From the NCBI GenBank assembly GCA_026874595.1, contig CM049321.1:19374979-19438978 (forward strand): a DNA stretch of 64,000 nt, written 5' to 3'. The translations under genes were made by a program, and so were the position numbers. The stretch is from Sipunculus nudus. Taxonomy: Eukaryota > Annelida > Sipuncula > Golfingiida > Sipunculidae. The notes below the pieces were generated by a model, which did not search any database, was not told the DNA's origin, and saw nothing but the letters and a program-made list of their open reading frames with translations. Below, piece by piece: positions 1-15,100 of this stretch; the first letter of the stretch is position 1; the number at the start of each line of letters is the position of its first letter.

Positions 1-364
1 ACCAATCGTCCTGATACTTATAGATAGAGTGTATAATCGGTTCTTCTCGGAGCCTATTGTTTTTGGTCATGATCGGTCAAGGGTCAAGGTCAGGGTCACC
101 AAAAAGCTCAAAAACGGTTTTTTCTTCATACCTTCGTCAAAAATAGCCGTAGGCACCTAATCTGTAGCCCGTTTTATTTGCCACTGCATGGCCACTTCCA
201 ACACTGCAAAATTGCCTCATTTCGCTGTTACCATGGTTACGCAATTTTGGGGAGAAATCATGGAATTTCGTGATATTTTTCAAATTTGCAGCAATTTTAC
301 TGATTCTGAGATATTTTATGTAACATAAGAATATCTCGAAACGGGTTTTTCAGATTTTGGAAAT

Positions 365-384
365 GGCCTTCAGGGGGCGTTGCA
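365..384 (+). promoter_or_regulatory. Second, weaker CTCF-like motif of the standard unit (representative)
   Basis: GGCCTTCAGGGGGCGTTGCA lies in the other half of each 1,274-bp unit, at the position equivalent to the primary motif. It matches the core AGGGGGCG but deviates at flanking positions. It is missing from the 1,058-bp units, where block B replaces it. Confidence 0.35.
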
Positions 385-822
385 GATGAAAAAACATGAA
401 AATTTGTTTTGGTGCTATACCTCCAGAACTATTAAACATTGGGCCATTTCCATCACAGCACCTTAAACTAGGGTCCATGGGCTTATTTTTGCGCATAGGT
501 GCCAAAGTGCGCTATTGCCAGATTTCTCTATTTTTGGGGTAAAACCTTTGAATTTTGAAAATATGCAGTTTTCAGCTTCTAACTCTGTCAGTTTTTATGC
601 TGGAGAGGTCAAAATTTTTGCATCTTGTAGCCCTTGGTGAGTTCTCGGTGATCCAACCAAAAATCTTGCAAAATCTCGCACCGTTTCTCGTCGAATGAGA
701 TTTCGCGATTTCACGGTGACATGCCCTATAGGCCACAGATATGCAGGCATCCTTTTGAAACTGATACATGTTACGTCATACACTAATATCTCGAAAGCAA
801 TTGTTCAGTTTTTGGAAAATTA

Positions 823-840
823 CCGCTAGGGGGCGCTGCA
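823..840 (+). promoter_or_regulatory. CTCF-like motif, primary site of the satellite unit (representative)
   Basis: The 18-mer CCGCTAGGGGGCGCTGCA closely resembles the known bilaterian CTCF core (CCA-C/T-AG-GGGGCGC type). It recurs once per unit at 2098, 3372, 4646, 5920, 7194, 8468, 9742, 11016, 12291, 13565, 14839, 16113, 17387, 18661, 19935, 21210 (one C-to-T change), 22268, 23326, 24601, 25875 and 27150, always on the + strand. Binding is inferred from the motif only. Confidence 0.5.
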
Positions 841-2511
841 CTGCAACCCCGTACCTACTATCATTGTTTAACCATATCTCCAAAACTACACATTTTAGGT
901 ACATAAACTGTACACCATATGAATTGGCGTTTCATGGCCTTTCTGCCCATGACCTCTTTTGTTTAATCATACACGGTCCCCGCAAATTTTAGCAACTTTG
1001 TAAAAATTAAAACCCGCATGCACAAATACATATGCCATCACGCATGCATGCACGCGTTTTAGTATGAAAGACAGACACGCTTTCCCGTGACTGTAAAAAT
1101 TATAGCGTTCGCCGTATAAAATAAGTGACCACAGGCACTCTTTGCGGGCCGGTTTGCCATTTCTGTCGCGTTATAGTTTATTGCTTGCCGGAATCAGAGA
1201 TTTCGACAAGTATGTTGATCAGTTCCGTTTGTTTGTTTGTCTGTATGTCCCCGCTCTACAGGCCACAATTTTGCACCAATCGTCCTGATACTTATAGATA
1301 GAGTGTATAATCGGTTCTTCTCGGAGCCTATTGTTTTTGGTCATGATCGGTCAAGGGTCAAGGTCAGGGTCACCAAAAAGCTCAAAAACGGTTTTTTTCT
1401 TCATACCTTCGTCAAAAATAGCCGTAGGCACCTAATCTGTAGCCCGTTTTATTTGCCACTGCATGGCCACTTCCAACACTGCAAAATTGCCTCATTTCGC
1501 TGTTACCATGGTTACGCAATTTTGGGGAGAAATCATGGAATTTCGTGATATTTTTCAAATTTGCAGCAATTTTACTGATTCTGAGATATTTTATGTAACA
1601 TAAGAATATCTCGAAACGGGTTTTTCAGATTTTGGAAATGGCCTTCAGGGGGCGTTGCAGATGAAAAAACATGAAAATTTGTTTTGGTGCTATACCTCCA
1701 GAACTATTAAACATTGGGCCATTTCCATCACAGCACCTTAAACAAGGGTCCATGGGCTTATTTTTGCGCATAGGTGCCAAAGTGCGCTATTGCCAGATTT
1801 CTCTATTTTTGGGGTAAAACCTTTGAATTTTGAAAATATGCAGTTTTCAGCTTCTAACTCTGTCAGTTTTTATGCTGGAGAGGTCAAAATTTTTGCATCT
1901 TGTAGCCCTTGGTGAGTTCTCGGTGATCCAACCAAAAATCTTGCAAAATCTCGCACCGTTTCTCGTCGAATGAGATTTCGCGATTTCACGGTGACATGCC
2001 CTATAGGCCACAGATATGCAGGCATCCTTTTGAAACTGATACATGTTACGTCATACACTAATATCTCGAAAGCAATTGTTCAGTTTTTGGAAAATTACCG
2101 CTAGGGGGCGCTGCACTGCAACCCCGTACCTACTATCATTGTTTAACCATATCTCCAAAACTACACATTTTAGGTACATAAACTGTACACCATATGAATT
2201 GGCGTTTCATGGCCTTTCTGCCCATGACCTCTTTTGTTTAATCATACACGGTCCCCGCAAATTTTAGCAACTTTGTAAAAATTAAAACCCGCATGCACAA
2301 ATACATATGCCATCACGCATGCATGCACGCGTTTTAGTATGAAAGACAGACACGCTTTCCCGTGACTGCAAAAATTATAGCGTTCGCCGTATAAAATAAG
2401 TGACCACAGGCACTCTTTGCGGGCCGGTTTGCCATTTCTGTCGCGTTATAGTTTATTGCTTGCCGGAATCAGAGATTTCGACAAGTATGTTGATCAGTTC
2501 CGTTTGTTTGT

Positions 2512-5500
2512 TTGTCTGTATGTCCCCGCTCTACAGGCCACAATTTTGCACCAATCGTCCTGATACTTATAGATAGAGTGTATAATCGGTTCTTCTCGGA
2601 GCCTATTGTTTTTGGTCATGATCGGTCAAGGGTCAAGGTCAGGGTCACCAAAAAGCTCAAAAACGGTTTTTTCTTCATACCTTCGTCAAAAATAGCCGTA
2701 GGCACCTAATCTGTAGCCCGTTTTATTTGCCACTGCATGGCCACTTCCAACACTGCAAAATTGCCTCATTTCGCTGTTACCATGGTTACGCAATTTTGGG
2801 GAGAAATCATGGAATTTCGTGATATTTTTCAAATTTGCAGCAATTTTACTGATTCTGAGATATTTTATGTAACATAAGAATATCTCGAAACGGGTTTTTC
2901 AGATTTTGGAAATGGCCTTCAGGGGGCGTTGCAGATGAAAAAACATGAAAATTTGTTTTGGTGCTATACCTCCAGAACTATTAAACATTGGGCCATTTCC
3001 ATCACAGCACCTTAAACTAGGGTCCATGGGCTTATTTTTGCGCATAGGTGCCAAAGTGCGCTATTCCTAGATTTCTCTATTTTTGGGGTAAAACCTTTGA
3101 ATTTTGAAAATATGCAGTTTTCAGCTTCTAACTCTGTCAGTTTTTTTGCTAGAGAGGTCAAAATTTTTGCATCTTGTAGCCCTTGGTGAGTTCTCGGTGA
3201 TCCAACCAAAAATCTTGCAAAATCTCGCACCGTTTCTCGTCGAATGAGATTTCACGATTTCACGGTGACATGCCCTATAGGCCACAGATATGCAGGCATC
3301 CTTTTGAAACTGATACATGTTACGTCATACACTAATATCTCGAAAGCAATTGTTCAATTTTTGGAAAATTACCGCTAGGGGGCGCTGCACTGCAACCCCG
3401 TACCTACTATCATTGTTTAACCATATCTCCAAAACTACACATTTTAGGTACATAAACTGTACACCATATGAATTGGCGTTTCATGGCCTTTCTGCCCATG
3501 ACCTCTTTTGTTTAATCATACACGGTCCCCACAAATTTTAGCAACTTTGTAAAAATTAAAACCCGCATGCACAAATACATATGCCATCACGCATGCATGC
3601 ACGCGTTTTAGTATGAAAGACAGACACGTTTTCCCGTGACTGCAAAAATTATAGCGTTCGCCGTATAAAATAAGTGAGCACAGGGGCTCTTTGCGGGCCG
3701 GTTTGCCATTTCTGTCGCGTTATAGTTTATTGCTTGCCGGAATCAGAGATTTCGACAAGTATGTTGATCAGTTCCGTTTGTTTGTTTGTCTGTATGTACC
3801 CGCTCTACAGGCCACAATTTTGCACCGATCGTCCTGAAACTTATAGATAGAGTGTATAATCGGTTCTTCTCGGAGCCTATTGTTTTTGGTCAGGATCGGT
3901 CGAGGGTCAAGGTCAGGGTCACCAAAAAGCTCAAAAACGGTTTTTTCTTCATACCTTCGTCAAAAATTGCCGTAGGCACCTAATCTGTAGCCCGTTTTAT
4001 TTGCCACTGCATGGCCACTTCCAACACTGCAAAATTGCCTCATTTCGCTGTTACCATGGTAACGCAATTTTGGGGAGAAATCATGGAATTTCGTGATATT
4101 TTTCAAATTTGCAGCAATTTTACTGATTCTGAGATATTTTATGTAACATAAGAATATCTCGAAACGGGTTTTTCAGATTTTGGAAATGGCCTTCAGGGGG
4201 CGTTGCAGATGAAAAAACATGAAAATTTGTTTTGGTGCTATACCTCCAGAACTATTAAACATTGGGCCATTTCCATCACAGCACCTTAAACAAGGGTCCA
4301 TGGGCTTATTTTTGCGCATAGGTGCCAAAGTGCGCTATTGCCAGATTTCTCTATTTTTGGGGTAAAACCTTTGAATTTTGAAAATATGCAGTTTTCAGCT
4401 TCTAACTCTGTCAGTTTTTATGCTGGAGAGGTCAAAATTTTTGCATCTTGTAGCCCTTGGTGAGTTCTCGGTGATCCAACCAAAAATCTTGCAAAATCTC
4501 GCACCGTTTCTCGTCGAATGAGATTTCGCGATTTCACGGTGACATGCCCTATAGGCCACAGATATGCAGGCATCCTTTTGAAACTGATACATGTTACGTC
4601 ATACACTAATATCTCGAAAGCAATTGTTCAGTTTTTGGAAAATTACCGCTAGGGGGCGCTGCACTGCAACCCCGTACCTACTATCATTGTTTAACCATAT
4701 CTCCAAAACTACACATTTTAGGTACATAAACTGTACACCATATGAATTGGCGTTTCATGGCCTTTCTGCCCATGACCTCTTTTGTTTAATCATACACGGT
4801 CCCCGCAAATTTTAGCAACTTTGTAAAAATTAAAACCCGCATGCACAAATACATATGCCATCACGCATGCATGCACGCGTTTTAGTATGAAAGACAGACA
4901 CGCTTTCCCGTGACTGCAAAAATTATAGCGTTCGCCGTATAAAATAAGTGACCACAGGCACTCTTTGCGGGCCGGTTTGCCATTTCTGTCGCGTTATAGT
5001 TTATTGCTTGCCGGAATCAGAGATTTCGACAAGTATGTTGATCAGTTCCGTTTGTTTGTTTGTCTGTATGTCCCCGCTCTACAGGCCACAATTTTGCACC
5101 AATCGTCCTGATACTTATAGATAGAGTGTATAATCGGTTCTTCTCGGAGCCTATTGTTTTTGGTCATGATCGGTCAAGGGTCAAGGTCAGGGTCACCAAA
5201 AAGCTCAAAAACGGTTTTTTCTTCATACCTTCGTCAAAAATAGCCGTAGGCACCTAATCTGTAGCCCGTTTTATTTGCCACTGCATGGCCACTTCCAACA
5301 CTGCAAAATTGCCTCATTTCGCTGTTACCATGGTTACGCAATTTTGGGGAGAAATCATGGAATTTCGTGATATTTTTCAAATTTGCAGCAATTTTACTGA
5401 TTCTGAGATATTTTATGTAACATAAGAATATCTCGAAACGGGTTTTTCAGATTTTGGAAATGGCCTTCAGGGGGCGTTGCAGATGAAAAAACATGAAAAT

Positions 5501-8500
5501 TTGTTTTGGTGCTATACCTCCAGAACTATTAAACATTGGGCCATTTCCATCACAGCACCTTAAACTAGGGTCCATGGGCTTATTTTTGCGCATAGGTGCC
5601 AAAGTGCGCTATTCCTAGATTTCTCTATTTTTGGGGTAAAACCTTTGAATTTTGAAAATATGCAGTTTTCAGCTTCTAACTCTGTCAGTTTTTTTGCTAG
5701 AGAGGTCAAAATTTTTGCATCTTGTAGCCCTTGGTGAGTTCTCGGTGATCCAACCAAAAATCTTGCAAAATCTCGCACCGTTTCTCGTCGAATGAGATTT
5801 CACGATTTCACGGTGACATGCCCTATAGGCCACAGATATGCAGGCATCCTTTTGAAACTGATACATGTTACGTCATACACTAATATCTCGAAAGCAATTG
5901 TTCAATTTTTGGAAAATTACCGCTAGGGGGCGCTGCACTGCAACCCCGTACCTACTATCATTGTTTAACCATATCTCCAAAACTACACATTTTAGGTACA
6001 TAAACTGTACACCATATGAATTGGCGTTTCATGGCCTTTCTGCCCATGACCTCTTTTGTTTAATCATACACGGTCCCCACAAATTTTAGCAACTTTGTAA
6101 AAATTAAAACCCGCATGCACAAATACATATGCCATCACGCATGCATGCACGCGTTTTAGTATGAAAGACAGACACGTTTTCCCGTGACTGCAAAAATTAT
6201 AGCGTTCGCCGTATAAAATAAGTGAGCACAGGGGCTCTTTGCGGGCCGGTTTGCCATTTCTGTCGCGTTATAGTTTATTGCTTGCCGGAATCAGAGATTT
6301 CGACAAGTATGTTGATCAGTTCCGTTTGTTTGTTTGTCTGTATGTACCCGCTCTACAGGCCACAATTTTGCACCGATCGTCCTGAAACTTATAGATAGAG
6401 TGTATAATCGGTTCTTCTCGGAGCCTATTGTTTTTGGTCAGGATCGGTCGAGGGTCAAGGTCAGGGTCACCAAAAAGCTCAAAAACGGTTTTTTCTTCAT
6501 ACCTTCGTCAAAAATTGCCGTAGGCACCTAATCTGTAGCCCGTTTTATTTGCCACTGCATGGCCACTTCCAACACTGCAAAATTGCCTCATTTCGCTGTT
6601 ACCATGGTAACGCAATTTTGGGGAGAAATCATGGAATTTCGTGATATTTTTCAAATTTGCAGCAATTTTACTGATTCTGAGATATTTTATGTAACATAAG
6701 AATATCTCGAAACGGGTTTTTCAGATTTTGGAAATGGCCTTCAGGGGGCGTTGCAGATGAAAAAACATGAAAATTTGTTTTGGTGCTATACCTCCAGAAC
6801 TATTAAACATTGGGCCATTTCCATCACAGCACCTTAAACTAGGGTCCATGGGCTTATTTTTGCGCATAGGTGCCAAAGTGCGCTATTGCCAGATTTCTCT
6901 ATTTTTGGGGTAAAACCTTTGAATTTTGAAAATATGCAGTTTTCAGCTTCTAACTCTGTCAGTTTTTATGTTGGAGAGGTCAAAATTTTTGCATCTTGTA
7001 GCCCTTGGTGAGTTCTCGGTGATCCAACCAAAAATCTTGCAAAATCTCGCACCGTTTCTCGTCGAATGAGATTTCGCGATTTCACGGTGACATGCCCTAT
7101 AGGCCACAGATATGCAGGCATCCTTTTGAAACTGATACATGTTACGTCATACACTAATATCTCGAAAGCAATTGTTCAGTTTTTGGAAAATTACCGCTAG
7201 GGGGCGCTGCACTGCAACCCCGTACCTACTATCATTGTTTAACCATATCTCCAAAACTACACATTTTAGGTACATAAACTGTACACCATATGAATTGGCG
7301 TTTCATGGCCTTTCTGCCCATGACCTCTTTTGTTTAATCATACACGGTCCCCGCAAATTTTAGCAACTTTGTAAAAATTAAAACCCGCATGCACAAATAC
7401 ATATGCCATCACGCATGCATGCACGCGTTTTAGTATGAAAGACAGACACGCTTTCCCGTGACTGCAAAAATTATAGCGTTCGCCGTATAAAATAAGTGAC
7501 CACAGGCACTCTTTGCGGGCCGGTTTGCCATTTCTGTCGCGTTATAGTTTATTGCTTGCCGGAATCAGAGATTTCGACAAGTATGTTGATCAGTTCCGTT
7601 TGTTTGTTTGTCTGTATGTCCCCGCTCTACAGGCCACAATTTTGCACCAATCGTCCTGATACTTATAGATAGAGTGTATAATCGGTTCTTCTCGGAGCCT
7701 ATTGTTTTTGGTCATGATCGGTCAAGGGTCAAGGTCAGGGTCACCAAAAAGCTCAAAAACGGTTTTTTCTTCATACCTTCGTCAAAAATAGCCGTAGGCA
7801 CCTAATCTGTAGCCCGTTTTATTTGCCACTGCATGGCCACTTCCAACACTGCAAAATTGCCTCATTTCGCTGTTACCATGGTTACGCAATTTTGGGGAGA
7901 AATCATGGAATTTCGTGATATTTTTCAAATTTGCAGCAATTTTACTGATTCTGAGATATTTTATGTAACATAAGAATATCTCGAAACGGGTTTTTCAGAT
8001 TTTGGAAATGGCCTTCAGGGGGCGTTGCAGATGAAAAAACATGAAAATTTGTTTTGGTGCTATACCTCCAGAACTATTAAACATTGGGCCATTTCCATCA
8101 CAGCACCTTAAACTAGGGTCCATGGGCTTATTTTTGCGCATAGGTGCCAAAGTGCGCTATTCCTAGATTTCTCTATTTTTGGGGTAAAACCTTTGAATTT
8201 TGAAAATATGCAGTTTTCAGCTTCTAACTCTGTCAGTTTTTTTGCTAGAGAGGTCAAAATTTTTGCATCTTGTAGCCCTTGGTGAGTTCTCGGTGATCCA
8301 ACCAAAAATCTTGCAAAATCTCGCACCGTTTCTCGTCGAATGAGATTTCACGATTTCACGGTGACATGCCCTATAGGCCACAGATATGCAGGCATCCTTT
8401 TGAAACTGATACATGTTACGTCATACACTAATATCTCGAAAGCAATTGTTCAATTTTTGGAAAATTACCGCTAGGGGGCGCTGCACTGCAACCCCGTACC

Positions 8501-9160
8501 TACTATCATTGTTTAACCATATCTCCAAAACTACACATTTTAGGTACATAAACTGTACACCATATGAATTGGCGTTTCATGGCCTTTCTGCCCATGACCT
8601 CTTTTGTTTAATCATACACGGTCCCCACAAATTTTAGCAACTTTGTAAAAATTAAAACCCGCATGCACAAATACATATGCCATCACGCATGCATGCACGC
8701 GTTTTAGTATGAAAGACAGACACGTTTTCCCGTGACTGCAAAAATTATAGCGTTCGCCGTATAAAATAAGTGAGCACAGGGGCTCTTTGCGGGCCGGTTT
8801 GCCATTTCTGTCGCGTTATAGTTTATTGCTTGCCGGAATCAGAGATTTCGACAAGTATGTTGATCAGTTCCGTTTGTTTGTTTGTCTGTATGTACCCGCT
8901 CTACAGGCCACAATTTTGCACCGATCGTCCTGAAACTTATAGATAGAGTGTATAATCGGTTCTTCTCGGAGCCTATTGTTTTTGGTCAGGATCGGTCGAG
9001 GGTCAAGGTCAGGGTCACCAAAAAGCTCAAAAACGGTTTTTTCTTCATACCTTCGTCAAAAATTGCCGTAGGCACCTAATCTGTAGCCCGTTTTATTTGC
9101 CACTGCATGGCCACTTCCAACACTGCAAAATTGCCTCATTTCGCTGTTACCATGGTTACG
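2512..9160 (+). repeat. Higher-order dimer (2,548 bp) inside the satellite
   Basis: Alternate units share private variants. Copies with landmarks at 3317, 5865 and 8413 have 'gctattcctag', 'tttttttgctagag', 'gttcaatttttgg', 'gagcacaggggctc', 'gtacccgctc' and 'caccgatcgtcctgaaac'. The intervening copies at 4591, 7139 and 9687 do not. Spacing of the variant copies is exactly 2,548 bp, twice the base unit. The pattern is absent from the rest of the array. Copies at 7139 and 9687 also share 'tatgttggag', not found in 4591. Confidence 0.9.
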
Positions 9161-12100
9161 CAATTTTGGGGAGAAATCATGGAATTTCGTGATATTTTTC
9201 AAATTTGCAGCAATTTTACTGATTCTGAGATATTTTATGTAACATAAGAATATCTCGAAACGGGTTTTTCAGATTTTGGAAATGGCCTTCAGGGGGCGTT
9301 GCAGATGAAAAAACATGAAAATTTGTTTTGGTGCTATACCTCCAGAACTATTAAACATTGGGCCATTTCCATCACAGCACCTTAAACTAGGGTCCATGGG
9401 CTTATTTTTGCGCATAGGTGCCAAAGTGCGCTATTGCCAGATTTCTCTATTTTTGGGGTAAAACCTTTGAATTTTGAAAATATGCAGTTTTCAGCTTCTA
9501 ACTCTGTCAGTTTTTATGTTGGAGAGGTCAAAATTTTTGCATCTTGTAGCCCTTGGTGAGTTCTCGGTGATCCAACCAAAAATCTTGCAAAATCTCGCAC
9601 CGTTTCTCGTCGAATGAGATTTCGCGATTTCACGGTGACATGCCCTATAGGCCACAGATATGCAGGCATCCTTTTGAAACTGATACATGTTACGTCATAC
9701 ACTAATATCTCGAAAGCAATTGTTCAGTTTTTGGAAAATTACCGCTAGGGGGCGCTGCACTGCAACCCCGTACCTACTATCATTGTTTAACCATATCTCC
9801 AAAACTACACATTTTAGGTACATAAACTGTACACCATATGAATTGGCGTTTCATGGCCTTTCTGCCCATGACCTCTTTTGTTTAATCATACACGGTCCCC
9901 GCAAATTTTAGCAACTTTGTAAAAATTAAAACCCGCATGCACAAATACATATGCCATCACGCATGCATGCACGCGTTTTAGTATGAAAGACAGACACGCT
10001 TTCCCGTGACTGCAAAAATTATAGCGTTCGCCGTATAAAATAAGTGACCACAGGCACTCTTTGCGGGCCGGTTTGCCATTTCTGTCGCGTTATAGTTTAT
10101 TGCTTGCCGGAATCAGAGATTTCGACAAGTATGTTGATCAGTTCCGTTTGTTTGTTTGTCTGTATGTCCCCGCTCTACAGGCCACAATTTTGCACCAATC
10201 GTCCTGATACTTATAGATAGAGTGTATAATCGGTTCTTCTCGGAGCCTATTGTTTTTGGTCATGATCGGTCAAGGGTCAAGGTCAGGGTCACCAAAAAGC
10301 TCAAAAACGGTTTTTTCTTCATACCTTCGTCAAAAATAGCCGTAGGCACCTAATCTGTAGCCCGTTTTATTTGCCACTGCATGGCCACTTCCAACACTGC
10401 AAAATTGCCTCATTTCGCTGTTACCATGGTTACGCAATTTTGGGGAGAAATCATGGAATTTCGTGATATTTTTCAAATTTGCAGCAATTTTACTGATTCT
10501 GAGATATTTTATGTAACATAAGAATATCTCGAAACGGGTTTTTCAGATTTTGGAAATGGCCTTCAGGGGGCGTTGCAGATGAAAAAACATGAAAATTTGT
10601 TTTGGTGCTATACCTCCAGAACTATTAAACATTGGGCCATTTCCATCACAGCACCTTAAACTAGGGTCCATGGGCTTATTTTTGCGCATAGGTGCCAAAG
10701 TGCGCTATTGCCAGATTTCTCTATTTTTGGGGTAAAACCTTTGAATTTTGAAAATATGCAGTTTTCAGCTTCTGACTCTGTCAGTTTTTATGCTGGAGAG
10801 GTCAAAATTTTTGCATCTTGTAGCCCTTGGTGAGTTCTCGGTGATCCAACCAAAAATCTTGCAAAATCTCGCACCGTTTCTCGTCGAATGAGATTTCGCG
10901 ATTTCACGGTGACATGCCCTATAGGCCACAGATATGCAGGCATCCTTTTGAAACTGATACATGTTACGTCATACACTAATATCTCGAAAGCAATTGTTCA
11001 GTTTTTGGAAAATTACCGCTAGGGGGCGCTGCACTGCAACCCCGTACCTACTATCATTGTTTAACCATATCTGCAAAACTACACATTTTAGGTACATAAA
11101 CTGTACACCATATGAATTGGCGTTTCATGGCCTTTCTGCCCATGACCTCTTTTGTTTAATCATACACGGTCCCCGCAAATTTTAGCAACTTTGTAAAAAT
11201 TAAAACCCGCATGCACAAATACATTTGCCATCACGCATGCATGCACGCGTTTTAGTATGAAAGACAGACACGCTTTCCCGTGACTGCAAAAATTATAGCG
11301 TTCGCCGTATAAAATAAGTGACCACAGGCACTCTTTGCGGGCCGGTTTGCCATTTCTGTCGCGTTATAGTTTATTGCTTGCCGGAATCAGAGATTTCGAC
11401 AAGTATGTTGATCAGTTCCGTTTGTTTGTTTGTCTGTATGTCCCCGCTCTACAGGCCACAATTTTGCACCAATCGTCCTGATACTTATAGATAGAGTGTA
11501 TAATCGGTTCTTCTCGGAGCCTATTGTTTTTGGTCATGATCGGTCAAGGGTCAAGGTCAGGGTCACCAAAAAGCTCAAAAACGGTTTTTTTCTTCATACC
11601 TTCGTCAAAAATAGCCGTAGGCACCTAATCTGTAGCCCGTTTAATTTGCCACTGCATGGCCACTTCCAACACTGCAAAATTGCCTCATTTCGCTGTTACC
11701 ATGGTTACGCAATTTTGGGGAGAAATCATGGAATTTCGTGATATTTTTCAAATTTGCAGCAATTTTACTGATTCTGAGATATTTTATGTAACATAAGAAT
11801 ATCTCGAAACGGGTTTTTCAGATTTTGGAAATGGCCTTCAGGGGGCGTTGCAGATGAAAAAACATGAAAATTTGTTTTGGTGCTATACCTCCAGAACTAT
11901 TAAACATTGGGCCATTTCCATCACAGCACCTTAAACTAGGGTCCATGGGCTTATTTTTGCGCATAGGTGCCAAAGTGCGCTATTGCCAGATTTCTCTATT
12001 TTTGGGGTAAAACCTTTGAATTTTGAAAATATGCAGTTTTCAGCTTCTAACTCTGTCAGTTTTTATGCTGGAGAGGTCAAAATTTTTGCATCTTGTAGCC

Positions 12101-15100
12101 CTTGGTGAGTTCTCGGTGATCCAACCAAAAATCTTGCAAAATCTCGCACCGTTTCTCTTCGAATGAGATTTCGCGATTTCACGGTGACATGCCCTATAGG
12201 CCACAGATATGCAGGCATCCTTTTGAAACTGATACATGTTACGTCATACACTAATATCTCGAAAGCAATTGTTCAGTTTTTGGAAAATTACCGCTAGGGG
12301 GCGCTGCACTGCAACCCCGTACCTACTATCATTGTTTAACCATATCTCCAAAACTACACATTTTAGGTACATAAACTGTACACCATATGAATTGGCGTTT
12401 CATGGCCTTTCTGCCCATGACCTCTTTTGTTTAATCATACACGGTCCCCGCAAATTTTAGCAACTTTGTAAAAATTAAAACCCGCATGCACAAATACATA
12501 TGCCATCACGCATGCATGCACGCGTTTTAGTATGAAAGACAGACACGCTTTCCCGTGACTGCAAAAATTATAGCGTTCGCCGTATAAAATAAGTGACCAC
12601 AGGCACTCTTTGCGGGCCGGTTTGCCATTTCTGTCGCGTTATAGTTTATTGCTTGCCGGAATCAGAGATTTCGACAAGTATGTTGATCAGTTCCGTTTGT
12701 TTGTTTGTCTGTATGTCCCCGCTCTACAGGCCACAATTTTGCACCAATCGTCCTGATACTTATAGATAGAGTGTATAATCGGTTCTTCTCGGAGCCTATT
12801 GTTTTTGGTCATGATCGGTCAAGGGTCAAGGTCAGGGTCACCAAAAAGCTCAAAAACGGTTTTTTCTTCATACCTTCGTCAAAAATAGCCGTAGGCACCT
12901 AATCTGTAGCCCGTTTTATTTGCCACTGCATGGCCACTTCCAACACTGCAAAATTGCCTCATTTCGCTGTTACCATGGTTACGCAATTTTGGGGAGAAAT
13001 CATGGAATTTCGTGATATTTTTCAAATTTGCAGCAATTTTACTGATTCTGAGATATTTTATGTAACATAAGAATATCTCGAAACGGGTTTTTCAGATTTT
13101 GGAAATGGCCTTCAGGGGGCGTTGCAGATGAAAAAACATGAAAATTTGTTTTGGTGCTATACCTCCAGAACTATTAAACATTGGGCCATTTCCATCACAG
13201 CACCTTAAACTAGGGTCCATGGGCTTATTTTTGCGCATAGGTGCCAAAGTGCGCTATTGCCAGATTTCTCTATTTTTGGGGTAAAACCTTTGAATTTTGA
13301 AAATATGCAGTTTTCAGCTTCTAACTCTGTCAGTTTTTATGCTGGAGAGGTCAAAATTTTTGCATCTTGTAGCCCTTGGTGAGTTCTCGGTGATCCAACC
13401 AAAAATCTTGCAAAATCTCGCACCGTTTCTCGTCGAATGAGATTTCGCGATTTCACGGTGACATGCCCTATAGGCCACAGATATGCAGGCATCCTTTTGA
13501 AACTGATACATGTTACGTCATACAGTAATATCTCGAAAGCAATTGTTCAGTTTTTGGAAAATTACCGCTAGGGGGCGCTGCACTGCAACCCCGTACCTAC
13601 TATCATTGTTTAACCATATCTCCAAAACTACACATTTTAGGTACATAAACTGTACACCATATGAATTGGCGTTTCATGGCCTTTCTGCCCATGACCTCTT
13701 TTGTTTAATCATACACGGTCCCCGCAAATTTTAGCAACTTTGTAAAAATTAAAACCCGCATGCACAAATACATATGCCATCACGCATGCATGCACGCGTT
13801 TTAGTATGAAAGACAGACACGCTTTCCCGTGACTGCAAAAATTATAGCGTTCGCCGTATAAAATAAGTGACCACAGGCACTCTTTGCGGGCCGGTTTGCC
13901 ATTTCTGTCGCGTTATAGTTTATTGCTTGCCGGAATCAGAGATTTCGACAAGTATGTTGATCAGTTCCGTTTGTTTGTTTGTCTGTATGTCCCCGCTCTA
14001 CAGGCCACAATTTTGCACCAATCGTCCTGATACTTATAGATAGAGTGTATAATCGGTTCTTCTCGGAGCCTATTGTTTTTGGTCATGATCGGTCAAGGGT
14101 CAAGGTCAGGGTCACCAAAAAGCTCAAAAACGGTTTTTTCTTCATACCTTCGTCAAAAATAGCCGTAGGCACCTAATCTGTAGCCCGTTTTATTTGCCAC
14201 TGCATGGCCACTTCCAACACTGCAAAATTGCCTCATTTCGCTGTTACCATGGTTACGCAATTTTGGGGAGAAATCATGGAATTTCGTGATATTTTTCAAA
14301 TTTGCAGCAATTTTACTGATTCTGAGATATTTTATGTAACATAAGAATATCTCGAAACGGGTTTTTCAGATTTTGGAAATGGCCTTCAGGGGGCGTTGCA
14401 GATGAAAAAACATGAAAATTTGTTTTGGTGCTATACCTCCAGAACTATTAAACATTGGGCCATTTCCATCACAGCACCTTAAACTAGGGTCCATGGGCTT
14501 ATTTTTGCGCATAGGTGCCAAAGTGCGCTATTGCCAGATTTCTCTATTTTTGGGGTAAAACCTTTGAATTTTGAAAATATGCAGTTTTCAGCTTCTAACT
14601 CTGTCAGTTTTTATGCTGGAGAGGTCAAAATTTTTGCATCTTGTAGCCCTTGGTGAGTTCTCGGTGATCCAACCAAAAATCTTGCAAAATCTCGCACCGT
14701 TTCTCGTCGAATGAGATTTCGCGATTTCACGGTGACATGCCCTATAGGCCACAGATATGCAGGCATCCTTTTGAAACTGATACATGTTACGTCATACACT
14801 AATATCTCGAAAGCAATTGTTCAGTTTTTGGAAAATTACCGCTAGGGGGCGCTGCACTGCAACCCCGTACCTACTATCATTGTTTAACCATATCTCCAAA
14901 ACTACACATTTTAGGTACATAAACTGTACACCATATGAATTGGCGTTTCATGGCCTTTCTGCCCATGACCTCTTTTGTTTAATCATACACGGTCCCCGCA
15001 AATTTTAGCAACTTTGTAAAAATTAAAACCCGCATGCACAAATACATATGCCATCACGCCTGCATGCACGCGTTTTAGTATGAAAGACAGACACGCTTTC

